A stretch of DNA of 64,000 nt from Acanthococcus lagerstroemiae. Taxonomy: Eukaryota > Arthropoda > Insecta > Hemiptera > Eriococcidae. The stretch lies in contig CM063106.1 of NCBI GenBank assembly GCA_031841125.1, positions 18,786,001-18,850,000 of the forward strand, in the 5' to 3' direction. Position 1 is the first letter of the stretch. Each line of letters starts with the position of its first letter. Positions 23,835 to 34,767 of the stretch are shown piece by piece. Below the pieces are notes generated by a model, which worked only from the letters and a program-made list of their open reading frames with translations, made no database searches and was not told where the DNA came from. The position numbers were made by a program, and so were the translations under genes.

Positions 23835-24047
23835 ATTTTCTGATTGTTTTACTCTCAACCCGAGCCCTGGAATCTACCCTTTCCAGAATTACCTCAGAGA
23901 CGTTGAGGAGGCTATTAGGGCTGTCTTAGCTCTATTCTAATCTTGCCGAAAAACCGGCCTAGGTCGAAATGTAGCGAGTTGTTACGTGTATGGGCTCGAA
24001 ACCGGAATCTCCGGATTCCGAAATCCACTCGGCCAACCAGACCCCCG
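23835..24047 (-). mobile_element. tRNA-derived SINE, copy 1
   Basis: On the minus strand the head carries GGTCTGGTTGGCCGAGTGG (A box) and a B-box relative, GGTTTCGAGCCC. The family body follows: CCTAGGCCGGTTTTTCGGC, TAAGACAGCCCTAATAGCC, TCTGAGGTAATTC and GGGTTGAGAGT. GACCTTAT flanks both ends (23827-23834 and 24048-24055). Three further copies lie at 28.80, 42.28 and 56.16 kb. Confidence 0.8.
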
Positions 24048-24319
24048 GACCTTATGGAGAGAAATATAAAAATTTGGTCATTTTGGGGGGAGGGGGGTCA
24101 CAAAGTTTAAGAACGACAGGGCTGCTCATTACCCCTTGTTTCTACTTCCACAGTTATCCACCTACAAAGATTTTCTCGCCTCTTCTCCGGCACCACACTT
24201 TGAAATTTCTAAGAGGAGGAGGGGAGGTACGGTATTAAAAATTTCATGAAATTCAATGCTGATATGATGAGTCGGTGAACTCATTTTTGATAAAAATTGA
24301 AGTCTAATTACTATAACAA

Positions 24320-24900
24320 AGATGGTATATTTATCATTCTGTGATTCCAGTCTCTCCTCTGTTTGAAGAAGGACACCCTGGAATTTCTGGATATTATACA
24401 AAACAGACGCAACAGAACGTGCATTTTAGTAGAGCGGAGAACAGCCCGGTCAACGAAGATGACACAAAATTGCCACAATTTTAAATCCTCGTAAGTGCCA
24501 CTCAATGGACTGCTACCATACCATGAAGAATTGGATAGATTTTTGTACAGAGGAAAATTCTTTTAAAACTTGTTTGCACTTTTTCTTCTTCTTCATTCTT
24601 TCTCTTTTCAAATTACACGAACTCTCTTCCAACTGAAAAGGGCCTACAATTATAACGCCTCCGAAGCACCGTCCATCTCCATGGACAGGCGATCTGCAGA
24701 CAATCAGGAAGTTCCAATGTTAATAATCACCGGTATCTCATGTTGTTCTTCTAGCAACCGATACCTCATGTTACTAGCAACCAATTAAAAAGCTGTGTTG
24801 TAGATCCATAACTTCATCAATTTGCAGCCAATCAGAAAGCTCCGACTTCAACAAGATGTGACGGTGCCGACCTACAATGGAGCTATACCTGTTTCTTCAA
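24320..24900 (+). repeat. Unclassified 0.6-kb repeat, copy 1
   Basis: Aligns by eye with 30.42-31.03 kb on the opposite strand: GATTCCAGTCTCTCC, AAGGACACCCTGGAA, CATTTTAGTAGA, AATTGCCACAATTTTAAATC, ACTCTCTTCCAACTGA, CGAAGCACCGTCCATCTCCA, CAATCAGAAAGCTCCGA and ACAATGGAGC occur in the same order. A 72-codon frame here (24570-24788) and a 123-codon frame in the other copy share RTLFQL but diverge by frameshifts. No tail, TIR or domain is visible. It might be an old transposon, a duplicated exon-containing segment or a processed transcript. Confidence 0.55.
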
Positions 24901-24961
24901 AAGATCAACCCAAACGAAGTGAACATAAGGGGGCAGATTGATTCTAGTTGAACATTGTATA

Positions 24962-25693
24962 TAGAGACCGGATTTTTTGGCATGTTTAATCAGACAATTT
25001 GGCGCTATAAACTCAAAATTTGGCATTTTTTGGCAGATACAAACAAAAAAAAATTCCTTCTGGTATTTGATTCCCAGTATATATCTCCAAAAACTTTCTG
25101 AGCTTCACGTTCACCAATTTAAATAGAGGGATTTTGGCGGAGAGAAATGCTTGTGTGAGATCATGGTTGAACGTACTCGTTACAGCTGCGGACGCTGGCG
25201 TAGTTAAGGCAGCTTGCTTCAGTTTTGAAACTTTCGAGCGATGTACTGCACATTGATGTGATTCTGAAAGAATGCCACCCCTTACAGAACCTCGTTCGTA
25301 CTTGTAACTTGAATAAATGGGTTACAAATCGCTTGAATGTACCTGACTTGCAGTAAACAAGTTACACTATTTCCGTCCGTCACTAAAATTTCAGAATTCG
25401 TATTACGTGGACGAATTCACTGCCGCATCAAAGCACTCGATTTGTGAGATCATGATTCAGCCGATGTTAGAACAAAATTAAAGTTTAATTTTATTTTTTT
25501 ATTTTTTCCTTGCTCCTTCTGTTCTTTTTATTTTTTTCGGCATTATTTGGCATTTATACTCGTTTTTGGCATTCTTTAACGCAATAAAATTTTTTCCCAG
25601 GCTCCTTACCCCTTAAAACGAGCTTGTATTTGGTTCTTATGCCCCCCGCCCTTCAGGAAATGACTTGACAAAGGCCAGCGAATCCGGTCTCTA
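24962..25693 (+). mobile_element. hAT-like nonautonomous element, 732 bp
   Basis: The ends TAGAGACCGGATT match on both sides as an inverted repeat, with TGGC following a few bases in. ATTGTATA (24954-24961) and ATTATATA (25694-25701) flank them, a 7 of 8 match. TTTGGCAT and close variants occur four times in the first 100 bp and three times near the right end, all in the same direction. Two copies of GTGAGATCATGRTT lie about 290 bp apart. There is no transposase frame. Confidence 0.75.
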
Positions 25694-25701
25694 ATTATAT
25701 A

Positions 25702-27949
25702 CGTACTTTAATAGTAATCCACTTTTCGGTACTTTAAAATAAAAGCTTCCAAATTATCAAGTTGTCGGTATCAGTCTTTTAACAGAGCTTTTAGCTCTCT
25801 ATATGTGTCTTCGCTTGCGCACCTCTCTTTAATGACCTTTCAAAATTCCTTCATCCATCATCTCACACATTCAAAATCAATATTACAAACAGCAGAACAT
25901 TGGTATACCAAGCGAAAAGCTACTTTTTTGTTCAATTTTTAAAATTTCCAAATAACGTTGGACATCTGTTTTTTTGGAACAGAGCTGCTCAAGTTCTGTC
26001 GCAACCAAAGTACTTTTCGACGTTCAGATGAATGAAATAGTAGAGGACCTCATAAGAAATCACCACAATTGATACTATGGCCGTACAATTCGCTCCTGCC
26101 AAAGGTTTTTTACATCACCTGCCACACTCGTCGTTTGAATTTAAAATTCCAACTAATTCGCCGTCATTAAATATCTCAGCTCGAACAGGTATTTTAGGTT
26201 AGACAATTATTTACATAACTTACCGAAACGTGATGATGAATATTTCAATGTGCATAAGATCTGCGTATTTCAAGGCTTCGGACACTCAAAGAATAACCTA
26301 ACAATTACAAGAGACCGATGATTGTCATAATCATAAATATTCCAATTTAATACGCTTCTAGTCGATGATCTGACCTGTGAGCTACGGATGATTTCAAATA
26401 TCACGAACTCCCAGAAACAAAATATACTGCACACACCGAGCCATCAGCTTTCGCGCGAAATGAACAGTTGCAACCAAAATCAAACAACAAATTCGGAAAA
26501 TTTCACACCATACCTATCATGACTTACATAGGATTCTTGTGAGATAATTTCGTAGCTACGGAAATCGATCGTTACATGTTTATTAGGTGGAGAAAAAACA
26601 ATTTCAAATTGGAAATGCCATTTAAACCTGTCATGTTTTACGACTTCGTCGCTCTTATTGGGATGAGATGGTGCTACACCATGAAACACTCGCAGATATT
26701 CGGCGAACGTGCAGACCACCTGCCGAAGAAAATGGAATCACTTTATATAGCCTGCCAGAGTACAAATTTAGTTTTATCTTCCGCAGACCGAAAATCCCAT
26801 TATGAAAGGAGGAGAATCGTGAAGACCTTGTTGGATGTAAATCGTGATCTGAGTACGCGGAAGTGCAAATTAACGGAATACGTTGGACCGGCTGAAAAGT
26901 ATACGTAGGTACTTTTTGAACATCCTCGATAGCGCAATTATGATCAGCGAGGCGATAATACTTCACGCGTTTTTTGTCTTGAGACACGATCACGCAGACT
27001 CAAATTACAAGCAGATCGCCGAAGCAAACAACGCCTAATTATCACGCCGAATGCCTTCTTGAAATTCAACATCCACCCCGAAGGTCACCGTACACATAAT
27101 ACGAACTGACGAGCGAAAAGATTCATGCAAGTTTTTCACAGCCTCAAATTGGCAGGATCAGGATATTTATAGACCCGTTTGATTATAAGTCCACCCTTGT
27201 GCAGTAAGGGAGGAACGAAAAAAACATAGTTTTTGAAATTTGATGTCGCCTGCGAGAAGTTGCATTTTCGCACAAAAACATGTGCCGAATTTTGTCAAAT
27301 AATTTCAGTATTTAAGAGTCGTCCAAGAAGCTCAAAGTTGTACGAGTATGTAGAATGAACATATACAAGTAATCTTCTAATTTTGCTTTCAAAATCCTGA
27401 TCCAAATGTGATTACGAAAATTGGTCTGAGTAAGAAAATTGATTTTTAATAGTCCTGCAAATTAATTCAAGCGAGAAATGATAACGTTAAATGACGCAAC
27501 GCAGCTGCAGCCTACAGCACGCAGCAAGAACAACAGGTACGGGATGTAGATATCTTCCACTCATTGTTAGTGATACAGTAGGGGCTCTTTGACTACCAGT
27601 CGAGCTGGAGAGAGGAATAACCTAGGAGGGATATCCTTAGCAAATTTTTCTAACCAAATGTGACATCAGTACGTACTAATGAAAATGCTAAGTACGAGAA
27701 GGTATTGCCAGTATACAGTCTTCAACCCTACATAGCGCTGTCTTGTGACGATTTTTCAATTTTTTCCCAAGTGAAATGGATTAAAAAAATTTCTTCTCAA
27801 AAAATTGCAAATTGAAAAAATAGTCCTTTAAAGTCTTTAAAACATCAATTTCAGGCGAAAATGTCACGTTTAAGGGAAAACAGTTCAAAAAAGGCTGCAT
27901 TCAAATTAGCTCATTGGTTTCAGAATTGACTGATTCGTCCAGAGAACCT
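25702..27949. other. No gene recognised
   Basis: Between 26.4 and 27.1 kb the sequence has few homopolymers, and frames of about 110 codons exist on both strands (26576-26908 +, 26655-26993 -). Neither has a domain or signal peptide that I recognise, and they overlap each other, so at most one could be real. The rest is AT-rich. Confidence 0.45.
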
Positions 27950-27954
27950 TAACA

Positions 27955-28440
27955 GACCGAATGGGCTGGGTTAGAAAAAGAGTAGAAGCGGATAGAACCG
28001 GGTGTCGGCCTTTGTCTCGACCATCATAAAGAAGAAGATGCAGACAGAGTGGTCGAGGCAAGGGCCGACCGGACGCAGCGACTCTGCTGCAGCTGTTGCA
28101 GACCCCGGCAGGGCTAACCCCGCCGTCACCATGCGTCGCCATACGTACCAAGACGTGGATGTGAGGGGTGAAGGAAGGTAGCACACCCGTCAGTGGTGCA
28201 CCCGAATTCCAGGTTAATGCTGGGTGAGCGTTGCCTCGGTCAGTAGTGCGCCCCATAGTGGCCCCAGCAGGACAGCGCGAATCCGAAGTGGAGAGGCGAA
28301 AGGGAGGCTCGGGCCAGCCTCAGTGCGTCCTTCTGATCACTGATGCAATTCTCGAAAAGGGTAGTTTCCGAGGCCAGGGGTGCGGTGTCCGGGGCGCCAC
28401 ATTGGCATGCGTGCATCGCCATACGCTTCACCAAATGAGG
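27955..28440 (+). pseudogene. R1-like LINE 3' end, copy A
   Basis: The 5' part encodes KKKMQTEW (28.03 kb), a motif at the C terminus of this LINE protein that also appears in copy B at 33.3 kb on the minus strand. The remaining GC-richer DNA is 3' untranslated sequence. CCGCCGTCACC, GTGAGGGGTGAAGGAAGGTAG, GGGTAGTTTCCG, GGCATGCGTGCATCGCCATA and CGCTTCACCAA appear in the same order in copy B, and the last part appears in copy C at 57.0 kb. An A-rich tail follows at about 28.45 kb. Truncated at the 5' side, as expected for target-primed retrotransposition. Confidence 0.7.
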
Positions 28441-28751
28441 GCTAAGTTATAAAAAAACAAGGTTTTTACCCAAAAATGCGGGCCCTTCTCATAAGTAGTA
28501 TAAAAGTTCTGCCTCTTTTCAGATTCCAGTTTTCGGCTCCACAGTAGAGTGAAAGGGAAGAAAGATTTTGAATTCTGTTGATGACACAAACTAGAAAGTT
28601 GAGTTCTAAAATTTCGTTTAAAAATGTTTGATGTTGAAGATCACCCAACAAGCTCGAAGATTAGCTAATTATGCTTTCTTCTAAGGGAATCTGAGATTTC
28701 GTTTTGAAAATAACCAAAAAATAAAATGGGTCGGAGGAAGTCACAATTGAA

Positions 28752-29375
28752 CTTGTATCAGCCTGTATTCCCTTGCGAGCATCACGTTCTTTGTATGGGG
28801 TCTGGTGGCCGAGTGGATAGCGTGCTGGTCTCAGAATCAAGAGGTCCCGGGTTCGAGCCCACGTAGCAACTCGCTGCATTTCAACCTAGGCCGGGTATTC
28901 GGCAAGAAGTGAAGAAGGCTAAGACATCCCTAATAGCCTCCCCGACATCTCTGAGGTAATGCTCGAAAAGGGCGAATTCCAGGGCTCGGGTTGAGAGCAA
29001 AAAAAAAAAAATATATATATATATAGAATCACTAGAATCACGTTCCTTGTACCAACCTGCGAGCACTATACTCTGCTAGTGCATCATCTTGCAGACGAGT
29101 CTGCAACCACTGGAGAGTGCGCCGACATGAGAATGTCGGAGTCCGCTACGCTCCTCGGAACACATTGCGCTCCATATTTTTTGGCACGTTCATTTTTTGG
29201 ACGCTACGTTCGCTGGACAATCACATTCTCATGTCGGCGCAGTCCGCGAAGCAGACATGAAAATGCTCTCCCGTGGTTGGAGACTTGTCTGCAAGATGAT
29301 GCACTAGCAGAGCGTAGTGCTCGCAGACTGGTACAAGGAACGTGATTCTCGCAAGGGAATACAGGCTGATACAAG
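28752..29375. mobile_element. Long palindromic element split by a SINE
   Basis: The outer arm starts CTTGTATCAGCCTGTATTCC at 28752 and is mirrored at 29375. After removing the SINE at 28796-29036, the arms keep pairing through CCTGCGAGCACTA, CTAGTGCATCATCTTGCAGA, CAACCACTGGAGAG and CGACATGAGAATGT, toward a centre near 29.19 kb. That is about 150-200 paired bases per arm with high identity. The right arm has an extra segment of about 25 bp near CGCGAAGCAGACATG. No coding. This is a fold-back or MITE-like element. Its own target duplication is not evident. Confidence 0.75.
28796..29036 (+). mobile_element. tRNA-derived SINE, copy 2 (complete)
   Basis: The head has GGTGGCCGAGTGGATAGCG (A box) and GGTTCGAGCCC (B box) with good tRNA-like spacing. 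The family body runs from CCTAGGCCGGG to GGGTTGAGAGC, and the element ends in an A-run followed by (TA)n. ATCACGTTCTTTGTA (28781-28795) and ATCACGTTCCTTGTA (29037-29051) are the 15-bp target duplication, 14 of 15. It is the best-preserved copy in the window. The acceptor ends do not pair, so it is not a tRNA gene. It would be transcribed by Pol III and copied by a LINE reverse transcriptase. Confidence 0.9.
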
Positions 29376-29404
29376 GAGCGTGGTACTCGTACGTGAATGA
29401 AGAG

Positions 29405-29475
29405 TGTTGAGTCAGTCAGTCCAGTCCGATTCTGTCCGGTCCAGTCCAGTCAGTTGGTCAGTCAGTCCAATTTTC
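29405..29475 (+). repeat. GTCAGTCCA short tandem repeat
   Basis: GTCAGTCAGTCCAGTCC and CAGTCCAGTCAGTTGGTCAG are built from overlapping CAGTC words. Degenerate, adjacent to the long palindrome. Confidence 0.6.
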
Positions 29476-30419
29476 GTAACGCTCTTTTCGTCACGCTCCA
29501 AAGTAACGCTTCTATCCGTTGCGTGCCAAAGTAAAGACATAAAAATGTCTATAATTTATGGCGAGAAAAATTGATTCTAATTGCACAATTTGTTCTAATT
29601 CGTGTACTAATAAGTACCTCCATCAAATTTTATGAAAAAAAAAAACGAATGAAAAAACAAATTTCAATAACAAAGTTCATTCTGATTGAATTTTTTTTTT
29701 TCTTGTATACTTGATGGGGATATTCAACAGTTGTAAAAATTGAAAACTCATACTGATGTTTATCAGTTTTATGGGTCACACTGACGTATTACAGCCACAT
29801 GAGATTATTACAGCAGATGTCTTAATTGTATTTGTATTTAATTTTCGAAGCATGTTCAGGGATAACAGACCGGCTTTAATTTTAATAATTTTAGAATGCA
29901 CATTATTTGTAGCAATAAAATATTTTGATTCAAAATTGTTACGTGGTACATAGTTCGGGAGGAACAGAAATATAAAAATTAAGTTCAGTTTTCCAATACC
30001 TTTAATTTAATATCCATAGAGCCATAGTTTTATATAACTTTTGGGACGATTTTACTTTATTTGAGACTATTTCACCTTTACAGTGACTTTTTATGGACTA
30101 TTTAGGTTTTGTTAGAGACTTTTAACACGGTCTTTTTTTTTAGTTCTTAGCACCTAAAAATCCAGGCCCCGCTAATAAGATTCTCAGCCTCATCCAAAAT
30201 AAGTTTTAAAGAATATTTGCAGGCGTGAATAAATGAGTTTTATTTGGAAGGAGCCGTACAACAATTATTTCAATTTAGTAATATCATTGTGAGGAAACAA
30301 AGCTCTACACCCTTCCACTGTCCCTGGTGCTCGCTTTCTGCCGGTTGATTTTACAATCTCCAAAGATTTGTCTTCTTTGACAGCAATCAGAAAGCTCCAC
30401 TGCAAACTAGCACTATTAC
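29476..30419. other. No gene seen
   Basis: AT-rich with T- and A-runs. Only a 65-codon frame at 29756-29953, without a recognisable domain. Confidence 0.5.
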
Positions 30420-31035
30420 CTCATGTTGTTCCTTGCTTGCCACCGAATGGATGGCTCCATTGTATGTACATCGGCACCGGCACCTCCTGTTCAGGTCGAA
30501 GTCCTCTCATTGGTAGCGAGTTAATGTAATAACAGATGAAGATCTCCAACGCAGCTTTCTGATTGGTTACGAACAACATCCGTACCGCTTGGTTATCAAA
30601 TAACACGAAGTAACAGAGATTATTCACACTGGGGCTTCTTGACTGTCTGCGAATTGCCTGTCCATGGAGATGGTGCTTCGAGGAAGTAAAATTGTGGCGG
30701 TTTAGTGTCGGTCTTGTCAATTGGAAAAGAGTTCTTGTAATCTGATGGGAGAAAGGATGAAGAAAGAAAAAGAGCAAACAATTTTTCAACAAGTTTTGAT
30801 TATAAAAAACCTTTTTAGCTCACCATGATATGGTAGCGGTCTTTCAAGGTGGCGTTTAGGAGGATTTAAAATTGTGGCAATTTGGCGTCATCCTTGTTAA
30901 CCGGGTGGCTTTCTATTCTACTAAAACGGTACATTCAGTTGGGTCCGTGTATAATATGCGGAAGTTCTAGGATGTCCTTTTTCAGATACAGCAAAGACTG
31001 GGATCACTGGAGGACAGATACGCCACCATCGTCAT
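30420..31035 (-). repeat. Unclassified 0.6-kb repeat, copy 2
   Basis: Reverse-strand counterpart of 24.32-24.90 kb, with the same blocks in the same order. A 123-codon minus-strand frame (30421-30792) spans part of it but is not conserved as a frame in the other copy. CAATCAGAAAGCT occurs within the repeat and again just outside at 30.38 kb on the other strand. Confidence 0.55.
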
Positions 31036-31822
31036 AAATAATAATTGTCATCCGATTCGTCTGATTTATTTACATTGCGGAAATTATGTATACGCAGGTG
31101 TAAAACTAGTAAAGCGATTTTACGAGTACAATTCCAGATTGAAAGTTTATAGTCACCGTCCATTCGAAGCAGGTAGATACACTCGAAACTTTCGATAGAT
31201 GTGAATTGAATAAGTATCCGGCATTTTCTGTACATACTTATCTAATCGTACACAGGCATCTGCAGGAAAGTTATAAACTGTATGGTGTCCATTGAGAAAT
31301 CATGGCAGGTCAACAAAAAGAACGAGTCTCTTTACTATCAGTCGCCCCTGGGCCAGCTAACCTGAACTTTACCTTTTTTGTCCTCGACGTGGTATATTCG
31401 CATACGTGTAAGTTATATTTCGATAATACAGATTTTACTTTGCATATTATTCGAAACCCGCATTTCTTTATCACGCTGCTCTGAGTACATAAAGATCGAG
31501 GGGGTTCATATAGCTTTGTGTGTCATCTTGAAAACCGGAAATGAACTTGAAATTATACTATGCCAGTCCAAGGTTAGGTTATTTAATTCGTGTGCGAATT
31601 TTGAGTATTCAGCGACCCAGTGTGATATTTATTGGCCCGTTTTCAACTCCATAATGCGCGTTGAATTTTAGTGATATTTGACCAGAATGCGGTATGGTAA
31701 TGATGACCAGAGGGAAAGTATGATTAGATGACTACATGTTGTTCTTATGCAATACGTATCAGCCAAATTAAGAAAAATATTTATTATACGGTATCACGAA
31801 CGCACTGAAGTTATAAATATAG
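31036..31822. other. No gene recognised
   Basis: AT-rich DNA. The 60- and 97-codon frames at 31.3-31.67 kb overlap in different phases and show no domain. Confidence 0.45.
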
Positions 31823-31968
31823 AATCTAATAGGAGAACGCAGTCTGGAAACAATCAGATAGCGAAATTAAGCATTACGCGGGATCAAGGAGTATGCATTT
31901 GAAAATGTATGTATACTGAATCTGACAGGTGAATGGAGTCTGGAAACAACTAGGTAGCGAAATTAAGC
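31823..31968 (+). repeat. Tandem duplication, 96-bp period
   Basis: A 50-bp block starting AATCTAATAGGAGAACGC (31823) recurs as AATCTGACAGGTGAATGG (31919), both continuing AGTCTGGAAACAA and ending GCGAAATTAAGC. I count about 42 of 50 identical positions. Confidence 0.7.
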
Positions 31969-32845
31969 TTGCTCCCAATTTTCATACTTGAAGGAGCTTC
32001 CTGATCGAATACCTAGGTACATAAAGCCATTCCAAATGTTGAACCACCTTTGCGTACACGGAAGCGGTTTTCATACAGTCAATGGTTTTCGAACTTCCTT
32101 CGTTTGCTGTTTGTTATTTATGTATACCAGTACAATAATTCATCATTCACGCCAGCCAAAGCTCTATATCTGGTTAATTCTGCGCCTTGCTAGTTGAGTA
32201 TCCACGCGCGAATGAGCTCGGTGGCGCGAACACGTGAATACAATATCAACACCCAGGCTCCTATATACCGATTCATCATTGACACGTTGAATTCTCTTCA
32301 AGCAAAAAAATAATTAATGCCGACCCAAGAGATTCTAATTAATATATTCTAAAATACTTCAAAATATTCGTTCGATGATTATGTAAATTTTTCCTCGTTT
32401 TGAAGTGCCCATAACCCGAACTGGAGTTCCTATACGGCGATTCGTGTTTACACTAGTGTACTACACGGAACGGTCTAAAGTGTTTAACGAACTCCACGCT
32501 GGTTAATAATTAATGCGAAGTAAACTTGCCGATACCGGAGAAAGTGAATTTCGACTTAGTAGCACGAGAGGATTTTCGAATGGTTCAATTTCTGAAATTC
32601 GGCGAATTATCGACTATCTGATTACTGATCGCGACTAGTTTTACAGAAGCACGAATAACTCTAGAAAATCTGTCGCGGAAAACAGAAACTTATGCGAATG
32701 AAGTGATAAGGGTTGCCGGCCTTGTAGCCGTTTCTGAAGTATTGGCCTACGAAGAATCAAGAGAGTGCCCTTCTCCGAAGGTTTTGTTTCCACATCCAAA
32801 TACGACAGAGTTTTACCAAAATTTGAATGAATTTAGAGTATCTCA
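31969..32845. other. No gene recognised
   Basis: Mixed-composition DNA, locally CG-richer at 32.2-32.75 kb. Frames are short, with no repeat termini seen. Confidence 0.45.
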
Positions 32846-32849
32846 CTTG

Positions 32850-33480
32850 GTGAAGCGTATGACAAAATGACGATACACGCATGCCAAAGTGACTCCCCAG
32901 ACACAGCACCCCTGGTCCCGGAAACTACCCTTTCGAGTATCGCATTAGTGACCAGAGGGACGCACTGAGGCTTTCACCAGTCCGCTTTGGATTCGCGCCG
33001 TCCTTCCAGGGCCACTATGGGACACCCTACTGACCAAGTTAACGACCACCCAACATTAAGCTGGAATTTGGGTGCACCAAAAATGGACACGCTACCTTCC
33101 TTCACCCCTCACCTCCTAGTCCTTGATACGTGTGACAACGCAGGAAGGTGGTGACGGCGGGGTGAGCCCTGCCTCGTGGGTCCGCAGCAGCTGCAGCAGC
33201 TCTAGGATGGTACAGAATCGTTGTGTCTGGTGATGGCCGAGCTTTGTCCGTCGGCCCTCTACCACGACCATTCTGTCTGCATCTTCTTCTTCACGATGGC
33301 CGAAACAATGGCCAACACCTCATTCCATCCGTTTCCACTCTTCAATATTTCCGGAACCAAGGTGTCCGACTGTTGCCGTTCCGCGCCTCTCCTGCTTCCA
33401 GGGCTCACACTCGAACAGGGTGTGCCATGGGTTGTCTTCTACCCCTCGATCACAGTACGCGCACACTAGGCGAGTTCAGA
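32850..33480 (-). pseudogene. R1-like LINE 3' end, copy B
   Basis: On the minus strand (from 33.48 kb down) the protein end reads CAYCDRGVED and WHTLFEC, the CCHC zinc-knuckle-like segment at the C terminus of R1-clade LINE ORF2. It is followed by EPWKQERRGTATV and, after frame loss, KKKMQTEW. The downstream untranslated part matches copy A (27.96-28.44 kb), ending near the GGCATGCGTG segment. The reverse transcriptase domain is missing (5' truncation), and stops interrupt what is left. Confidence 0.75.
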
Positions 33481-33489
33481 ATATAGCAA

Positions 33490-34150
33490 TGTGGTTCTTA
33501 TATCAAAATCGAATGAATTCTGATAGAATTCACTTGAGTTTTGATGACACATGGAGAAAGGGTATCGCAGTCTTAACAGATTACGAGTCGGGACAGAGCT
33601 TGAATGAGTCCAAACGATGTCACAAAGAATCTAATGAACCTCAATCTAAATGAATCCTTAACGAGGACATCACCTGATTGAAACTGAACGAGCTTGAACA
33701 CAGCCTGAATGAGTCTTTTAACAGGTTCTAAGACAGTCGAAATGAGTCCTAACAAGGTCCCAAGACAGTCCAAATGAATCCTAATTGTCGGAATGAGCCT
33801 CACCAAATCATAACAATACATTATGCACGAGCTAAGATAGTATGAATGAGGCATACAGAGTTCTAGAAAACTACGTATTCTTGAAGAGAATCAGGACAGA
33901 GCTTCACGGAGCCCCAAAACTTAGAACGAGTCTTGCTAAGATCAAGAAAAGTTGTAACAAATCTTACTCCAGTCAACGAGTGTGGAGGGGGTATTACTGA
34001 ATTGTTACACAGTCAAAATGAGTCTCGGCAATTTCAATGAGTTTTGAAAGTATCGATGAATGGGTTCGGATGGAGTCTGATAAGTTTACGCTACTATTAA
34101 CTGAACCTGAATGAGGCTAAATGAACCTCATTGAATCACAACAGAATCAG
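33490..34150 (+). repeat. Minisatellite with units of about 31-33 bp
   Basis: The clearest tandem pair starts near 33.72 kb: AACAGGTTCTAAGACAGTC then GAAATGAGTCCT, followed by AACAAGGTCCCAAGACAGTC then CAAATGAATCCT. Weaker units continue to 34.15 kb with TGAATGAGTCT and AATGAACCTCA words. This is the longest such array in the window, about 650 bp. Confidence 0.6.
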
Positions 34151-34759
34151 AATCCTAGCCGGAAATAGTGGGCTGAGGACTAGGCTTCCTCAAATCCACT
34201 AAAAGCCTACCCAAAAAGACTGGAAAATTATACAGGTAAAAAAATTTTCACTATTAGTTTGATACTTTTCAGCCTCTCATACCCTCCCCCACTCTAAGTC
34301 TGCTATTTCGTCTTATGATTAGAATGAGAATGAAAACAGTCGGCATGATGATAGGCGTTTATAGGGTATAAATTTAATTCAGATAATTATTTTCTTACAC
34401 ATGTAGTATCCACTGACTTTTTGTTAAAATTCTTTTGTGGCTGTTTTCCCTTTGCTGTCAAAAATTTTCCATCTCGTGGAAAGTTTTACCATTTTAAAAA
34501 ATTGAAAAGAAGAAAAAAACATGTATTAAGTAAGAAAAATTTCATGACAAAAACAATTAGAATTCTAGTCAGTCTCTCACATTTAGAGATTCAAATCACG
34601 TTTGAACGGTAAATTTTGGTAATTTTTACCTGCTAGATTCTAGCAACAGTTACAGCAATTCAGCTCAATTTTAACATAATTACAGTGACTGTTACCACGA
34701 TTTAGAGTTGTTATTACAAATTTGCAACTAAAAAATGCGAAACATTGCTGAACATCAGA
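34151..34759. other. No gene seen
   Basis: AT-rich with a few short frames and no repeat termini. Confidence 0.5.
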
Positions 34760-34767
34760 GATTTAGT

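Noticed and set aside
26576..26993. Overlapping 110- and 112-codon frames on opposite strands
   Set aside because: They cannot both be coding, and neither shows a domain or signal.
28796..28870. Functional tRNA gene
   Set aside because: It is the head of a SINE with an A-tail and target duplication. Acceptor pairing fails and three other copies share the same body.
31823..31968. CRISPR-like repeat array
   Set aside because: Only two diverged 50-bp blocks, and the DNA is eukaryotic.
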